A program made the position numbers and the translations under genes. From Chloranthus sessilifolius (taxonomy: Eukaryota; Streptophyta; Magnoliopsida; Chloranthales; Chloranthaceae): a DNA stretch of 64,000 nt. The notes under the pieces were generated by a model. That model was not told where the DNA came from. It searched no databases and saw only the letters and a program-made list of their open reading frames with translations. The stretch lies in contig CM037593.1 in the NCBI GenBank assembly GCA_021018995.1, positions 17,078,088 through 17,142,087 of the forward strand, read 5' to 3'. This document shows positions 1 through 11,671 of the stretch, piece by piece. Within the stretch, counting starts at the first letter, position 1; each line of letters opens with the position of its first letter.

Positions 1-82
1 TTGCTTGTCATATTTATTTTATTGCATTGTTTTTCCTTTTTGAGTCCATATTGCAGTCCATATTAGAACCCTAATAGACCTT

Positions 83-1000
83 ATGATCACCATGGCTTCG
101 GATGAGGTTCTTGATACTCTTAGAGTTATGCGAGAAGAATTGGGTGCGATTAATGCACGTCAGAATACCATAGAGCAAGCCCAAACATCCCTAGGAGTTG
201 GTGATGATCAATTACGTGATCGAATTAACCAACTGGAAGCGATGGGTGGGCTGGAAAATCAACACCAAGAGCATGAGTGTCCTCACTTTGAACGTAATGG
301 TCTCCAAGATAATAAGAACCGTAGGGATCATCGTAGAGATTACTATGACCCCGAAGTTCAACTCCTTAAGAATGTCCGAGTTGAGATTCCGACTTTCGAT
401 GGAAGAATGGGCCCTACCGTCTTCCTCGATTGGCTTTCTGACATGGACCAACACTTTGATTGGTATGCCATGAATGATGACCGTTGCATTAGACTCGCTA
501 AAATGAAGTTGGTTGGTCAAGCTTGGCTTTTCTGGCTCAATGTTGAGCGCATCAGGGTAAATACGGGTTGTCCTCCCATTACCCGTTGGGAAGATATAAA
601 GGAACGACTTACAGAGAAGTATGCTCTTTTATCATACCACTAACGCCCCTCGACCAGTGGCAAAATTTACGCCAAAGTGGTATGCCCGTTACCGATTACA
701 TTGCCAAATTCGAAGAGTTCATGATGAGGGCAAAAGTATCGGAAGATCCTGAAATCACTCTCTAGATTCTGCACTGGATTGCGACTTGATTTGCAAAAAG
801 AGTTGATTTCTCACCCCGTAGAAACTCTTGAAAGATGCTATGCCGTTGTGCAAGATCTTGAACGGTATTTGAAAACTACGGTGGTGAAGAAGACCGAGTC
901 ACAATTTAGCGGTCAACGATCCGGTGAGGGACAATTTATCCTCCCAAGCCTACACAACCCGCCCCTACCAATTCGAGGTTTGAAAGGGGAAAAGGTGTAG
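83..1000 (+). pseudogene. gag: chromovirus gag (broken)
   Basis: Structural capsid-like protein of the retrotransposon. The first open stretch (83-643) has an N-terminal coiled/charged region followed by the retrotransposon gag core (FLDWLSDMDQHF, then WLFWLNVE...TRWEDIKERL). The same domain continues in other frames at 568-765 (VTDYIAKFEEFMMRAKV) and 779-1000 (LDLQKELISHPVETLERCY). At least two frameshifts and stops therefore split one ancestral gag. The ATG at 83 opens the first stretch, but whether it was the native start is unclear. Confidence 0.8.
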
Positions 1001-1605
1001 CCGGAGAATCCTTAAGGCTTAATTCTCAAGTAAAGTGCTATAAATGTCATGGGATGAGACACTTTGCCGCCCAATACCCTACGAAAGAACCCCAAAGGAT
1101 TCTCTGCATTGAGGGAGAGGAGGATGATGATGAGGTAGTGATTAAAGAAGTATTTGAGCCGAGTAGCACACCCAGTGATGAGGAAAGTGATGTTATTGGT
1201 CATGCTTTAGTTGTGAGGTGTGCCCTTGCACAGCCTCAATGGGATGAAAAGAATGATTGGCGTAGGGAGAACATCTTCCACACCTATGCCAGATTTGGTG
1301 AAAAGAATTATAGGGTCATCGTGGATAGCGGTTGTACCAACGTAATATCCACTCATGCAGTACGCCGCTTGGGGCTTACACCTGAAGCCCACTTGAGACC
1401 TTATAAAGTCGCATGGGTCAATTCTTCATCCATTCTTATGTCGAAAAGGTGTCGTATACCGATTCAGTTAGGCTCTTATTCGGACACCTTATGGTGCGAT
1501 GTGGTGTCGATGGATGTGGGCCCTATCATTTTGGGAAGGCTGTGGCTCTACGACATGGACGTGGACCCTTTCTGGTCGATCAAACATATGCATGTTCATG
1601 CATAA
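1001..1605 (+). pseudogene. chromovirus zinc knuckle and aspartic protease
   Basis: Continuation of gag-pol. A nucleic-acid-binding zinc knuckle begins at 1036 (CYKCHGMRHFAAQY). It follows CX2CX4HX4 spacing, but the fourth ligand, normally Cys, reads Tyr at 1075-1077. The pepsin-like retroviral protease follows with the catalytic D-S-G triplet at 1324-1332 in the context IVDSGCTNVIS. The acidic stretch between them (EGEEDDDEVV) is a typical linker. The frame is lost near the protease-RT junction, where the downstream sequence continues in the frame used by RT. The product would have processed the polyprotein in the virus-like particle. Confidence 0.8.
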
Positions 1606-2674
1606 GGGCAAAAAGATCACTTTACACCCTTTGCCTCCCAAAACACCATCGACCAATACCGTCAAAAAGAAGGGCGAGTCTTCTAAATCCATTAACATTG
1701 TGAGCCCTTTTGAGTTCGAGAAAGCATCGATAGATGAGAGTATGGTGTACATAGTTGTCACCGTAGAGAGTGCTCCCGAGTCGGTGAGCGAGTGTCCCAA
1801 GGAGGTTGAGCCGATTTTAAAAGAGTTTTCGGATGTCTTCCTCGAAGGCTTACCAAACGAACTCCCTCCCCTGCGTGATATCCAACACGCAATAGACTTG
1901 GTTCCCGGATTTACCTTACCGAACCTGCCCCACTATAGGTTGAATCCGGTTGAGCACGCCGAGTTGACTCGGCAAGTCAATGAACTCCTTCAGAAGGGGT
2001 TCATCCAAGAGAGTCTGAGCCCGTGTGCCGTACCTGCCCTACTCACTCCTAAGAAAGATGGTACGTGGCGCATGTGTGTGGATAGCCGCGTGATCAATAA
2101 GATTACGGTTAAGTATCGGTTTCCCATACCAAGGCTCAATGATATGCTCGATATGATGGTTGGTGCCACTATCTTTTCTAAGATAAACCTTAAGAGTGGC
2201 TACCATCAAGTCCGCATCCACCCCGGTGATGAGTGGAAAACTGCCTTTAGGACTAAAGATGGTCTTTATGAGTGGATGGTCATGCCTTTTGGGCTTTCTA
2301 ATGCCCCGAGTACTTTCATGAGACTCATGACTCAAGTGTTGAGACTGTTTCTCGGCAAATTCCTTATTTATTTCGATGACATCCTGATCTACAGTCATGA
2401 CAAGGAACAACACTTGACCCACCTTAGGCTGGTTTGTGAGACCCTCAAGGGCGAGAGGTTGTTTGCAAATCTCAAGAAATGCACCTTCATGCAACGTTCT
2501 GTTGTTTTCTTGGGATTTATTATCTTGGCCGATGGAATAGTCGCAAACCCCGAAAAGGTTAAAGTCATTGTGGAGTGGCCTGAACTTAAGAACATACACG
2601 ATGTCCGTAGCTTCCATGGCTTGGCTACTTTCTATCGTCCCTTCATCAGAAGTTTTAGCACCATTATGGCATGA
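1573..2674 (+). pseudogene. chromovirus reverse transcriptase
   Basis: Reverse transcriptase domain, largely open in one frame. Landmarks in order are the protease-RT linker ([15 protein letters not shown]), [38 protein letters not shown], the palm motif [12 protein letters not shown], and the catalytic YFDD box at 2369-2380 (YFDDILIYS), followed by LKKCTF and the thumb. The two catalytic Asp residues are preserved. The reading frame stops at 2674 just after [13 protein letters not shown], and the RT-RNase H connection is truncated. The longer open stretch starting at 1499 is out of frame before about 1570. Confidence 0.9.
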
Positions 2675-3260
2675 AAAAGGGGGACTTTAAATGGGGCAAA
2701 GCGGCGACAAAAGTCTTTGTTGAGATCATACAACGAATGAGTAATGCACCCGTTATGTGTTGTTCTCTGACCATGAAGCCTTACGCTTTCTTGCTTCACA
2801 GAAGAAGTTGAACCCAAGGCATGCGAAGTGGGTCGAGTACCTTCAAGGGTTTACATTCGTGTTAAAGCATAAGGCCGGTGCTGAAAATAGGGCCGCTGAT
2901 GCACTTAGTCGGCGAGTGGTGACTTTGCGCACAATGAGCACCGAGGTCGTTAGGTTCGAAAAGTTAAAGGATGAGTACCCCGAGTGTTCAGATTTTGGGG
3001 TTGAGTACACTGCTCTCCTTAGCAACCCAACTAGCACACACTCTGTGTACACCATCCAAGATGGGTACTTGTTTAAAGGCAATCACCTTTGCATCCCTCG
3101 TACTTCATTGCGTGACTTTCTCATTTGGGAGTTACATGCGAGAGGGATGGTGGGACATTACGGGCGTAATAAAACTGTTGCGCTCGTAGAGGATGGGTTC
3201 TTTTAGCCTAGCCTAATGAGAGATGTCGCCCGGGTCGTTAAACATTGTCATACTTGCTAA
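2675..3260 (+). pseudogene. chromovirus RNase H end and H2C2 zinc finger
   Basis: The C-terminal part of Ty3-type RNase H is readable at 2757-2930 (FSDHEALRFL, HAKWVEYLQGF, AADALSRR). The N-terminal half of the domain is missing or scrambled between 2674 and 2757. The integrase zinc finger follows: the two His in ELHARGMVGHYG (about 3130-3160), then the two Cys in CHTC (about 3248-3259). A stop at about 3206 separates the two halves of the finger. Normally RNase H removes template RNA and the finger stabilises integrase multimers. Confidence 0.75.
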
Positions 3261-3960
3261 GTGTCAAAACAGACCAAATAAAATACTGGCTTGTACACCC
3301 CGTTACCCATGCCACACACACCGTGGCAAGACCTCTCAATGGATTTCGTGCTTGGACTTCCTAAGACCCCTAGGAAGCACGACTCCATCTATGTCGTAGT
3401 GGACCGATTTTCCAAATTGGCCCACTTCATTCCTTGTTCCAAAACCTCCGATGCATCTCAGATTGCTAAACTATTTTTTGCGGAGGTAGTGCGTCTTCAT
3501 GGTTTCCCAAAACTATTGTGTCTGATAGGGATGTTAAATTCACTAGTTATTTTTGGAAGACCCTTTGGCACATGATCGACACATTGCTCAAATTCTTAAC
3601 AGCTTACCACTCTCAAACGGATGGCCAAACCGAAAGCACCAATAGGAGCCTTGGGAATCTCCTTCGTAGTCTTGTCGGTGATCATGTTAGGACCTGAGAT
3701 ACCATCTTACCCACAACTGAGTTTGCCAATAATAATTCTGTCAATAGGTCCATAGGCATGAGTCCTTTTGAGGTAGTACATGGTCATAGGCCTAGGACCC
3801 TATTAGATTTGATCCCCATGTCTGCATCCCATAGAGTGTCAGAGTCCGCCGATGCATTTGCATAACACATTCATAGCTTGCATGCCGAAATTAAACAAAA
3901 AATTAATTCAAGCAACAATCAATATAAATTATCTGCAGATGCCCACACGCGTTCTAAAGA
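3261..3960 (+). pseudogene. chromovirus integrase core (broken)
   Basis: DDE integrase remnant. The first catalytic Asp lies in [15 protein letters not shown] (within 3291-3575), followed by [11 protein letters not shown]. The second-Asp segment ([12 protein letters not shown]) is in a shifted frame near 3525-3550. The glutamate segment ([14 protein letters not shown]) is readable at about 3598-3645 in another frame. Multiple frameshifts make the enzyme non-functional. Further C-terminal integrase sequence is still recognisable to about 4060, with stops. Confidence 0.8.
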
Positions 3961-4063
3961 ATTTCACGTGGATGATTATGTGATGGTCCGGGTTAGGCCT
4001 GAGCAGTTCCCATCGGGATCCGCAAAGAAACTACAATCTTGAGGCGCTGGGCCTTTTAGAATT

Positions 4064-4591
4064 TTGGCTAAGAGTGGTCCTAATGCATACGTGCTCGAGC
4101 TTCCTCCAGGTACGGGGGTTAGTTCAACATTCAATGTGGAGGATTTGCTTCCTTACTTGGGTTTCACCCCACCTCCTGAAAATCCACTCCAGCCACCTCC
4201 TAATCCTAGCCCCAACCCAACCTTGCAGCCTGTACCTCTTCCTTCCCCAAGCAGACAGAGAACAGATGAAATAGAGGATATAATCAATGATCATGCCGTC
4301 TCTATACATGACGGGGGATTCCAGAAGTACTTGGTTAAATGGGTCGGCAAACCGGAGTCCGAAAACACTTGGATCCACGAGAATGAAGTTCGCCGCTTGA
4401 ACCCCGACCTGACAGACATCTACCACGAGCGTGTTTCATCAGTGATGAAATCTTTTTGGTCCAAGGGAATTGACGGGGACACCACATACATGGACATTGG
4501 ATTCGGGCCACATCAGTTTTATCGGCATCGGAAGAAGCGTAGAGGAAGTCCGAAGGAGAAAGAGGAGGAAAAGGACAGACATGTGATGTGA
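4064..4591 (+). pseudogene. chromovirus integrase tail with chromodomain
   Basis: C-terminal end of the polyprotein. Residues 1-40 are the integrase tail (AKSGPNAYVLELPP..FNVEDLLPY). A proline-rich linker follows. The chromodomain lies at about residues 66-118 (DEIEDIINDHA...YLVKWVGKPESENTWIHENEV). Chromodomains of these elements are thought to steer integration toward heterochromatin. A basic tail ends the frame (HRKKRRGSPKEKEEEK). The next bases are purine-rich (about 4551-4580), consistent with the polypurine tract that primes plus-strand synthesis, directly before the LTR. Confidence 0.85.
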
Positions 4592-5180
4592 CATACCAGC
4601 CATTATCCTTTGCCCTTTTAGTTTTATTTCTATTAGGACTCTTTTCTATTTCGAATTAATTATTGGTGGCCTATATATAGAGGCTTGTAAACACTTTTTA
4701 ATTAGTTGATTGATTATTTGAATGCTTTTATGCTTGAGTAATCTTTGCCTGAGATGGGTTTGGTGTGAGGCCAAGGGAGTGATTCCCAAAGCCATTGTTA
4801 TCTTCTCTATTCTATTTGCTAATTTTGATCTGCGTGCTTCTCTAAACCATAGCCTAATTTCTTCCTTGTGATCCCCAAAACCCTAAACCCTTTTGAAACC
4901 CTAAACCCTTTGAAGCCCTAAACCACACAAAGCCAACACCTTTTCCAAACCATAAACTGATCTAAAAGCCATAAGCCTTTTACAAACCCTAATTCCCTTT
5001 CACAACCCAACTTGGAATCCGTGAGTCTACATCGGACTGAAGACGAGCGCCTAAACCTAGGAAAAGCTAGAGTCCTATCTCTAGGCCGATCTCGCCTCAA
5101 CTCTAAACGTCCTTGTGCATCTGACTGGACCCTAACTGGATCTCGTGTGATCTATCAACCTGAATTCTCTGAACCCTAAG
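4582..5180 (+). repeat. chromovirus 3' LTR
   Basis: Non-coding block directly after the purine-rich tract. It begins near TGTGATGTGACATACC and contains a TATA-like CTATATATAG at about 4670. It shares an ordered set of blocks with 9900-10620, including GGGTTTGGTG-GAGGCCAAGGG, GAGCGCC-AACCTAG and GGATCTCGTG. That second copy is the main evidence that this is LTR sequence. The right boundary is uncertain (about 5170-5200). Confidence 0.6.
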
Positions 5181-5662
5181 GTATTTAAGATAGTTTTGAG
5201 ATTAAACTTGATTTAATTTTATTTAATTTCGGCAAAATCCGCATAAAAATCATATTCCGCATTTTAGAGTCATTGTCCCACGTCAGTGCCCTAATTTGAT
5301 CATATGTAAGATGTTTCTTTTGGGTGGTGCAATTGATATAGATAGAAAAGGGTATCACTTGTAGTGGAACAATGTGTATATGCCAAAAAAAATGTTTGAG
5401 TAGGGACACGAGATGGTAAAATGGCTAGCATGGCGCTTCTTGGTAAATGGTGAACGGGGAAAAGGATTTGGGGTATGGTTGTGAATGTGAAGTATGGACT
5501 AAAAAATTAGCTGCCATTCAAACAGATGGCTGAGCGCGAGGAAGTGCTGTGGAATGCCACACCTTAACTCAGGGACTAATTTAGCATTAACTAAAAAAAT
5601 GGATACTGAAATACAAATGACAGTTCTACCCTAGTAAGTAATAAATGAAGTAGGTTCAGGAG
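5181..5662. other. unassigned spacer
   Basis: About 480 bases between the chromovirus LTR and the MITE at 5663. I see no coding sequence, tandem repeat or recognisable element. It has no counterpart beside segment B, so the A/B duplication appears to begin to its right. Confidence 0.5.
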
Positions 5663-5914
5663 CAAGGTTTTAAATCTCGGTATCGGAGCCTGTATCGACC
5701 TCTGATTTTTGCCCATACCTAAACATATCAGCCAATGCTTAGAATGCAAAATGGTTCAAAAAAATCAGTAAAAACAGGTATGTATTGGCCGTATCGGAAG
5801 ACATCTGTTGATACCTATATGATACTGATACACAATTCTGAATCATTATTGGCTTACCTGAGATCCAATAAGTATCACTGGTAATAATGGTATCGGCCGA
5901 GATTTATAACCATG
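5663..5914. repeat. hAT-type MITE (TATCGG variant), segment A
   Basis: Short palindromic element. Left end CAAGGTTTTAAATCTCGG and the complement of the right end, CATGGTTATAAATCTCGG, match over 18 bases with two differences. The interior is rich in TATCGG/CCGATA words. A second copy lies at 45109-45351 in segment B. It belongs to the MITE family described under findings. No convincing target duplication is visible here, and the element marks the left limit of the A/B duplication. Confidence 0.65.
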
Positions 5915-5968
5915 GTTAGTTGGCTATGCTAGCTTTCAAATAATAATCCATCTTCTGCCTCATCATAC

Positions 5969-5976
5969 ATAATTGT
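5969..5976. repeat. hAT left target-site duplication
   Basis: ATAATTGT, directly before the CAGGG terminus. It pairs with ATAATAGT at 11818-11825 (7 of 8 identical). Segment B carries one uninterrupted copy of this site near 45405-45411. Confidence 0.75.
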
Positions 5977-6389
5977 CAGGGCCAGCCGTGAGATTTTGGG
6001 GGCCTAAAGCGAGTTCCTAAAATGGTGCCCCTCCTTCATATTACTTTAAAAAAAAAAAAATTCACTACAATTGTTTTTTGACAGATAAAATAATACTCAT
6101 ATTCCTAGATTTCAAATACCTGCATATTTCATTCTACTGCATATAATTTGAAAATGTAACTAAGAGTTTAATACAAGTATATATTAAAGAAAATGCAATA
6201 CAAAAAGAGAAAAGCTAAATAGTATAACGTACCCGATGAATCGAGTAACCCAAGCAATAACTTTTTAGCATCTCCGAACTTTTTCTTCTGCATTCGAAAA
6301 GGAAAAAAATAACGTCTTATATTCTAGAAAATATAAACATAAATGTAAAAAATATTATTTATTTTATACAATTACCAAAAAAATTTCAT

Positions 6390-8990
6390 TTAACTATCTC
6401 TTCTCATATTTTTAGCGGCAAGGTCACTGATTAAAATTGTATAGTCAATCTTATCCACCATATCATTTTCAATGGATAACATAGCTAATATATTTAATCT
6501 TTCTTGTGACATCATTGACTGAAGATATGATTTGATCAACTTCAATTTTGAAAATCTTCTTTCACCAAAGGCAATTGTAACCGGTATAGTCAGCAGTATC
6601 CTATAAGCAATCCAGACATTTGGGTAACAACCATCCATTTGTTTTAAATAATTTAACACTTCAATCGGCGTTTTCACTTCTTTTGGCAAAGTATCTTTCA
6701 ATCAGTGTTTTCACTTCTCTCACTAGAGGCAATTGTAACTGGTATAGTCAGCAGTATCCTGTAAGCAATCCAGACATTTGGATAACAACCATCCATTTGC
6801 TTCAAATAATTTAGCACGTTAATCAGCGTTTTCACTTCTTTTGGCAAAGCATCTTTCAAGACTTTCAATTCTGAAGATAAATCTAGCCCATCAGTATCAA
6901 TATGCTCTTCATGTTTGAGAACATGTTCAAGATTTATGCAAAAAGTCTTCAAACATTATTCACTGACAGAATCAAACTTCTTCAAATCAGACAAAAGTTC
7001 AAAATGTTGCTCATATGTTTTAAATTGTTCAAGCCCATGCTCAAGTGATGAAATGCCTTGATCAATAATATATGTGAAGTAATTTATTCTGAAAGATTCT
7101 TCAGTTGACTGCGACACTTCACTAGCATCCTCATCAAACTGTTTCTTTCTTCAAACAATGCGTTTTTCACGAAATATAGGCTCAATCCCCATTTAATTTG
7201 CAACTTCCTTAGCTTCAGTTAGGGCTTTCACGAACCCATTTTCTCTATACATTTTAAATTAGGTAATGAGTCCTAACTGTTGGATAACAATGTTAATATT
7301 CCTACTTTCTTGTTGAAGAAACTTGCTAACGGTATTAACAACAAACAATACATTGTGCCAAATAATCATAGCTACTAAGAATTCATAACTCTCATATTCA
7401 TTTGTTGCGAGGGATTGTGTTTCACTAGAACTTTTGTCGTCATTTTTACAAGTAACTTTGCCAGGAGAAGTAGGACATCTCTTATTTTTGGGGCTTGGTA
7501 CATTATTGCTTTAACAATTTGAACACAACTCTCCTAACGTGTTTGTAATAGCCCCTTAACTATGAAACCTTTCACATTATCCGTTAAAATTTGCCACCAC
7601 GTTGGAGAAGATCAAAGCAGTATGTATATACGTTGTACCACCCCGAAAAATGTTAAAGCTTTAAAACATGTCAGAAAGTGCAAGGTTTAAACTATGAAAA
7701 TCACATGGCATGTAGAATGTTCTAGGGTTTATTGTAAGGAATTTTTTCTTTTCACCTTTGTACCTTTCATATTGGAGCCATTATCATATCTTTGTCCTCT
7801 TATATCATTAATATTGAGTTTAAAAGTCTTCAAAACTGCTACAAGAACATTAAAAAGTCCATGTTCAGAAATATCATTGACTTTCGAAATGTATTTGACT
7901 TGGTGACTCATCAACACATCGTATAACAAGAGACATTTTCTCTACAGGGCTAATATCTGGAGTGCAATCAAGTATTATCGAATAATATTTTGCTACTTTG
8001 ATTTTCTGAATGATCATACTTTTGATCGTATCCCCCATCATTTGTATAAACTCATTCTGGATTTTGTGACTTAGATAATGGTAATGGATTTCTTTGTTTT
8101 GGACTCGTCGAAAGTGCTCTTGCATTGTTAAATCAAATTCGACTATCATTTTAACTATATCCAAAACGATTCATTCCCCTCTTGATAAATCTTTTCATTA
8201 TCCCCTCGGAATGCTCTATTCTTGGATGCAAGTCTTCAAGAGGGAAACAATCCTTATTAATACCTCTCTCCAATGTTCTTTCTCTTCTTTTTTTTTTGAC
8301 CTGTTGATCAATTGTCTCATTCTTTCTCAATTTCAAACTCAACTCAATTCATTTGCTCAAGCTGGTGATATGCTCATTAGTCCTTTCATGACTTTTCAAT
8401 CCAATTGAGTAGTTATTCCTTTGTGAAAAATAAATTGTAAATGAAACAATAAGCTCTTTGACTAGTATATGAATATACTAACCATTTCCTATCATTATTT
8501 TCTCTATTTGTTAATTGCCGCATGTAATGGGAAGAGGAGAACTTCCTACCATAAATATTTCTCGAAAAATTTTCATTTTTGTCTCTCAAAGGACCCTTCT
8601 CTACTAAGAAGTCTCTAAGACTCTGTTGGACATTGTTCCAATTGTTCAGATCATAAATATTTAAAGGCCAACATTTGTTATTATCAATCTCATTCTCATA
8701 TATATTTTATTCTTCACCCTCATCTTCCCCTTCATTCACCAAATCTTTGTCTTTTTGTTCTTCATTCTTGTCGTTTCGTTATTGCTCCAAGTCCTCGAGC
8801 TCTATTTGTTTACTAGTTCCAAAAAACTTGTAAATGACTCTTGCTCGAGACTAAATAAATTTTCCGTCTTTTGCAACTTGCTTCTTCCTTCTTTTCTCAA
8901 TTCCAGAAGGATAACCTCTATTAGACATGATTTGAGTGTGGTGTTCCTCAACTATATACATGGGTTTGAGACAAGGGTAAGTTGCTAACA
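6390..8990 (-). pseudogene. hAT transposase, fragmented
   Basis: Transposase of the plant hAT group that resembles zinc finger MYM-type proteins. Read on the minus strand: an N-terminal region near 8151-8990; a DUF4371-like part at 7874-8164 ([25 protein letters not shown]); the RNase H-fold continuation at 7729-7929 (YDNGSNMKG); and the C-terminal hAT dimerisation domain at 6390-6701 (ERRFSKLKLIKSYL, SQERLNILAMLSIE). Each block is in a different frame or separated by stops, so no full protein can be made. The block coding NYLKQMDGCYPNVWIAYR occurs twice because of a local tandem duplication. Confidence 0.8.
6571..6858. repeat. 158-bp tandem duplication inside hAT transposase
   Basis: The sequence beginning GCAATTGTAAC at 6571 recurs at 6729, an offset of 158 bases. 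About 130 bases of each copy align closely. Both encode the same segment of the dimerisation domain on the minus strand, so the duplication happened within the coding region. Confidence 0.85.
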
Positions 8991-9553
8991 CCATATATAC
9001 AACGATCCATTCGTAAATAATTCATAAAGTTTCCAATAAATCGTCACCTTTTAAAAAAGCGTCAACTTTTCCAAAAAGACAATACAAAAGAAGAAAAAAA
9101 GGTTATTTAAGAAGTAATCATAGTTGACAACGGTATAAATGAACAATGGCACATGGGCAATGCAATGGGTATTTGGTACCTAAACATGCAGCAAAGGGAT
9201 GCACAACTCAATTTCCCTCAAATTAGTCAAACTAGGGATATTGAGTCCAATTACGACAAGCATAAGATTCTTTTGACATCAACACACTTTATAACAAACA
9301 CATAACAATTCAGATAGGCTCTCATCAATTTGGTGTGGTAATCTTAAAATGTCGATGATGACATACTTCTAACAATTGTTGAGGACCCAAGAATACTCAT
9401 AAAATTTCTTTTTTTTACAAATTTATTGACTAAAAAGTCCTCATCCAACATCATACTAGTTAAACACCCATTTCTTAAAGAAATCACCTTCTCATCAGAG
9501 CTTGTTAGAACTAGCTACCAAGAGCCTCAATGAAACATCCATTTCTCAAAGAA

Positions 9554-10625
9554 ACATTAGAGGGGACACCGACATTATGGATACCGGATTCGGGCCACAT
9601 CGGGTTTATAGGTGGAAGAAGAAGCATAGAAGGCACGAGACATTGACCGAGGAAAGAAACTAGGAGCCAAAGGGCTACGAAAGTTAGCTAGAGGAGTCCA
9701 AAAGCCAACTCTGGTCACCCAAGCAAAGAAAAGGTCGCCCAAGCAATCAGATTTCAAGTTGAAGTGAAGAAGGGCCAAGAGATTGGTTGCCCAAGCGACC
9801 AGATGCATGCAAACATCAAGTGGGTTTTCGCCCGGGCGAGAACCACTTAAGTTCTCACTTGAGCGAGAATCCATCTCTCCCAAGCGAGAATTCAAGTCAC
9901 TTTAAGTGACTTCACGTCATGAATTTTGTCCCTTTTGTTCTTTAGAGTCTCTTTTCTTTTGAGATTTTTTCTTTACATATATGATTTCTATTTTGGGTAT
10001 TGTGGTACTTAGCCATTTTAGGGTTTTTCTTGTTTTGAGACTTACTATATAAGGTCTTTATGTAATCCAAATTGGGTATTACTTATGAATGAGTGAAAAT
10101 GCCTTGCATTGAGCTTGAGATGAGCTTGTGAAGAGTGACTCTTCTTTCCCCATGTGGGTTTGGTGAGAGGCCAAGGGTGAGATGCCCATTTAAGTTCTTG
10201 ATCTTCTCTTTACTTTTTTTTTTTTTCCTTATTTTACTTGCTATTTCCTTGTTTTTATTTGCACCCCATTTGATTGTGTAAAACCTCAAATCCCTAAATC
10301 TAGATCAACCCTGATGCCCATTCTTGTGGATCGACTCCAATCGCAGCCCTTCGATCCATGACCGTTGTTGGACTCGAGATTGTCTAATTTGAAACCGATT
10401 GATGGATTCAATTCAAAGCTCTAGCAAGGATCTAACGATTCCACATCTATCAATGAGCGAGCGCCCCAACCTAGAGGATGCTAGAGTTCTATCTCCAGAA
10501 TCGCACGTTCTGCAAATCTAAACGGATCTCGTGCGCCGGATTGGACTCTAGCTAAACCAAGCATGGTTACTTAAGCGGAATCCCATGAAACCCCAAGGTA
10601 TCACTTTAATTTGTGATTAATTGTT
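9554..10625 (+). mobile_element. chromovirus 3'-end plus LTR fragment nested in the hAT
   Basis: The left end repeats the post-chromodomain coding tail of the element at 1-5180 (GGGGACACC...GGATTCGGGCCACATC, compare 4478-4520). It continues into LTR sequence sharing several ordered blocks with 4582-5180, including GTTTGGTGAGAGGCCAAGGG at 10147 and the GAGCGAGCGCCCCAACCTAG block near 10455. A TATA-like ACTATATAAGG lies near 10043. No gag-pol remains to its left. It sits inside the hAT element and is from a related, not identical, chromovirus family. Confidence 0.65.
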
Positions 10626-11609
10626 CAATTAATTAGTCTCGCGTTAAACATTTATGTTTATCATTTAATTATCAACATAATAAATAATTTCTAAATAAAA
10701 ATAAGGGCATAATTTTTTTTTTAAATTGATTCTAAAAAAAAATTAAAATCCAAATAATCTCTCTCCCCTCTCTGTCCCTAGCATCTCACGTGTAGCCCAT
10801 TTGTAAAATGTTACATTCAACGAAAGAATACAAAATTAAGGGCTCCAATTGGCTGAGCCCTTTCTTAGTCAACAAAGTTAGGGAAGAGCCAAATCTGCCC
10901 ATGTGGTGCCTTTAACTTGCCATGTCTACCTAGGTAAGTTTGTATGGAATATTTAAAGAAAACAATTGACCACTGTGATGAAAATGATGGGAATCATAGT
11001 AACCAAGTCACTCCAGAAAAAAATGGGCAAGGAAAATAAACAAAAAAGGGGAAAATTGGGCAAAATTCGGGAAAAGTTGTAAAATATGTGAAAAATAAAA
11101 ATATTAAAAATCTACACAAAATTTAGCTCTAAAAGACACAAAAATTACCTTTGATTTAGCGTAATCTGACGAAATTTTAGCTCAAATCGGATTGCATGAT
11201 CCGACAAATCCAATTTGTTGTAAATCTACACAAAAAAATTCAAAATACAATCAATATTTTAACATTACTGAAAATCAAACCCTAAATCTAAAGAAAATGT
11301 GAAATGAAATCCTAATCCTAAATCAATTAAAAAAAAGCTAAATCTAGTGAGAGATAAGAAGAAGAAAAAACATAAATCTATTAAGGAGAAGAAGAATAAG
11401 AAGAAGGGGGACTTACCGGAGGCGGCGGACAGTAGCCGCCGTTGGCCATCGGGAGGGTTCAGGCGGGGAAGAGTATTGTTGGGTTCAGCCGCTCAGGTGG
11501 GAGGGTTCGGATGGTAGTGGGCATGGGAGTTTAGAGAGAGAGGGAGCCAGAGAGAGAGAGAGAGGGCACTGGAGAGAGAGAGTGATGGGTTAATAATAAC
11601 AATAATAAT

Positions 11610-11615
<6 letters not shown>

Positions 11616-11669
<54 letters not shown>
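11616..11669. repeat. (AT)n microsatellite
   Basis: Long uninterrupted TA dinucleotide run near the right end of the hAT element, preceded by a short AAT-rich run. Confidence 0.95.

Positions 11670-11671
<2 letters not shown>

Larger units (their letters stand above)
1..5180 (+). mobile_element. Ty3/gypsy chromovirus, decayed, 5' LTR outside window
   Basis: LTR retrotransposon of the chromodomain-bearing Ty3/gypsy lineage. Domains read in the order gag, CCHC knuckle, protease, reverse transcriptase, RNase H, H2C2 zinc finger plus integrase, chromodomain, then a 3' LTR. That order (integrase after RT/RNase H) defines Ty3/gypsy rather than copia. Positions 1-82 are untranslated leader; the 5' LTR must lie left of the window. 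Several frame changes and stops interrupt the polyprotein, and material is missing between RT and RNase H, so the copy cannot be autonomous. Clade within chromoviruses not determined. Confidence 0.9.
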
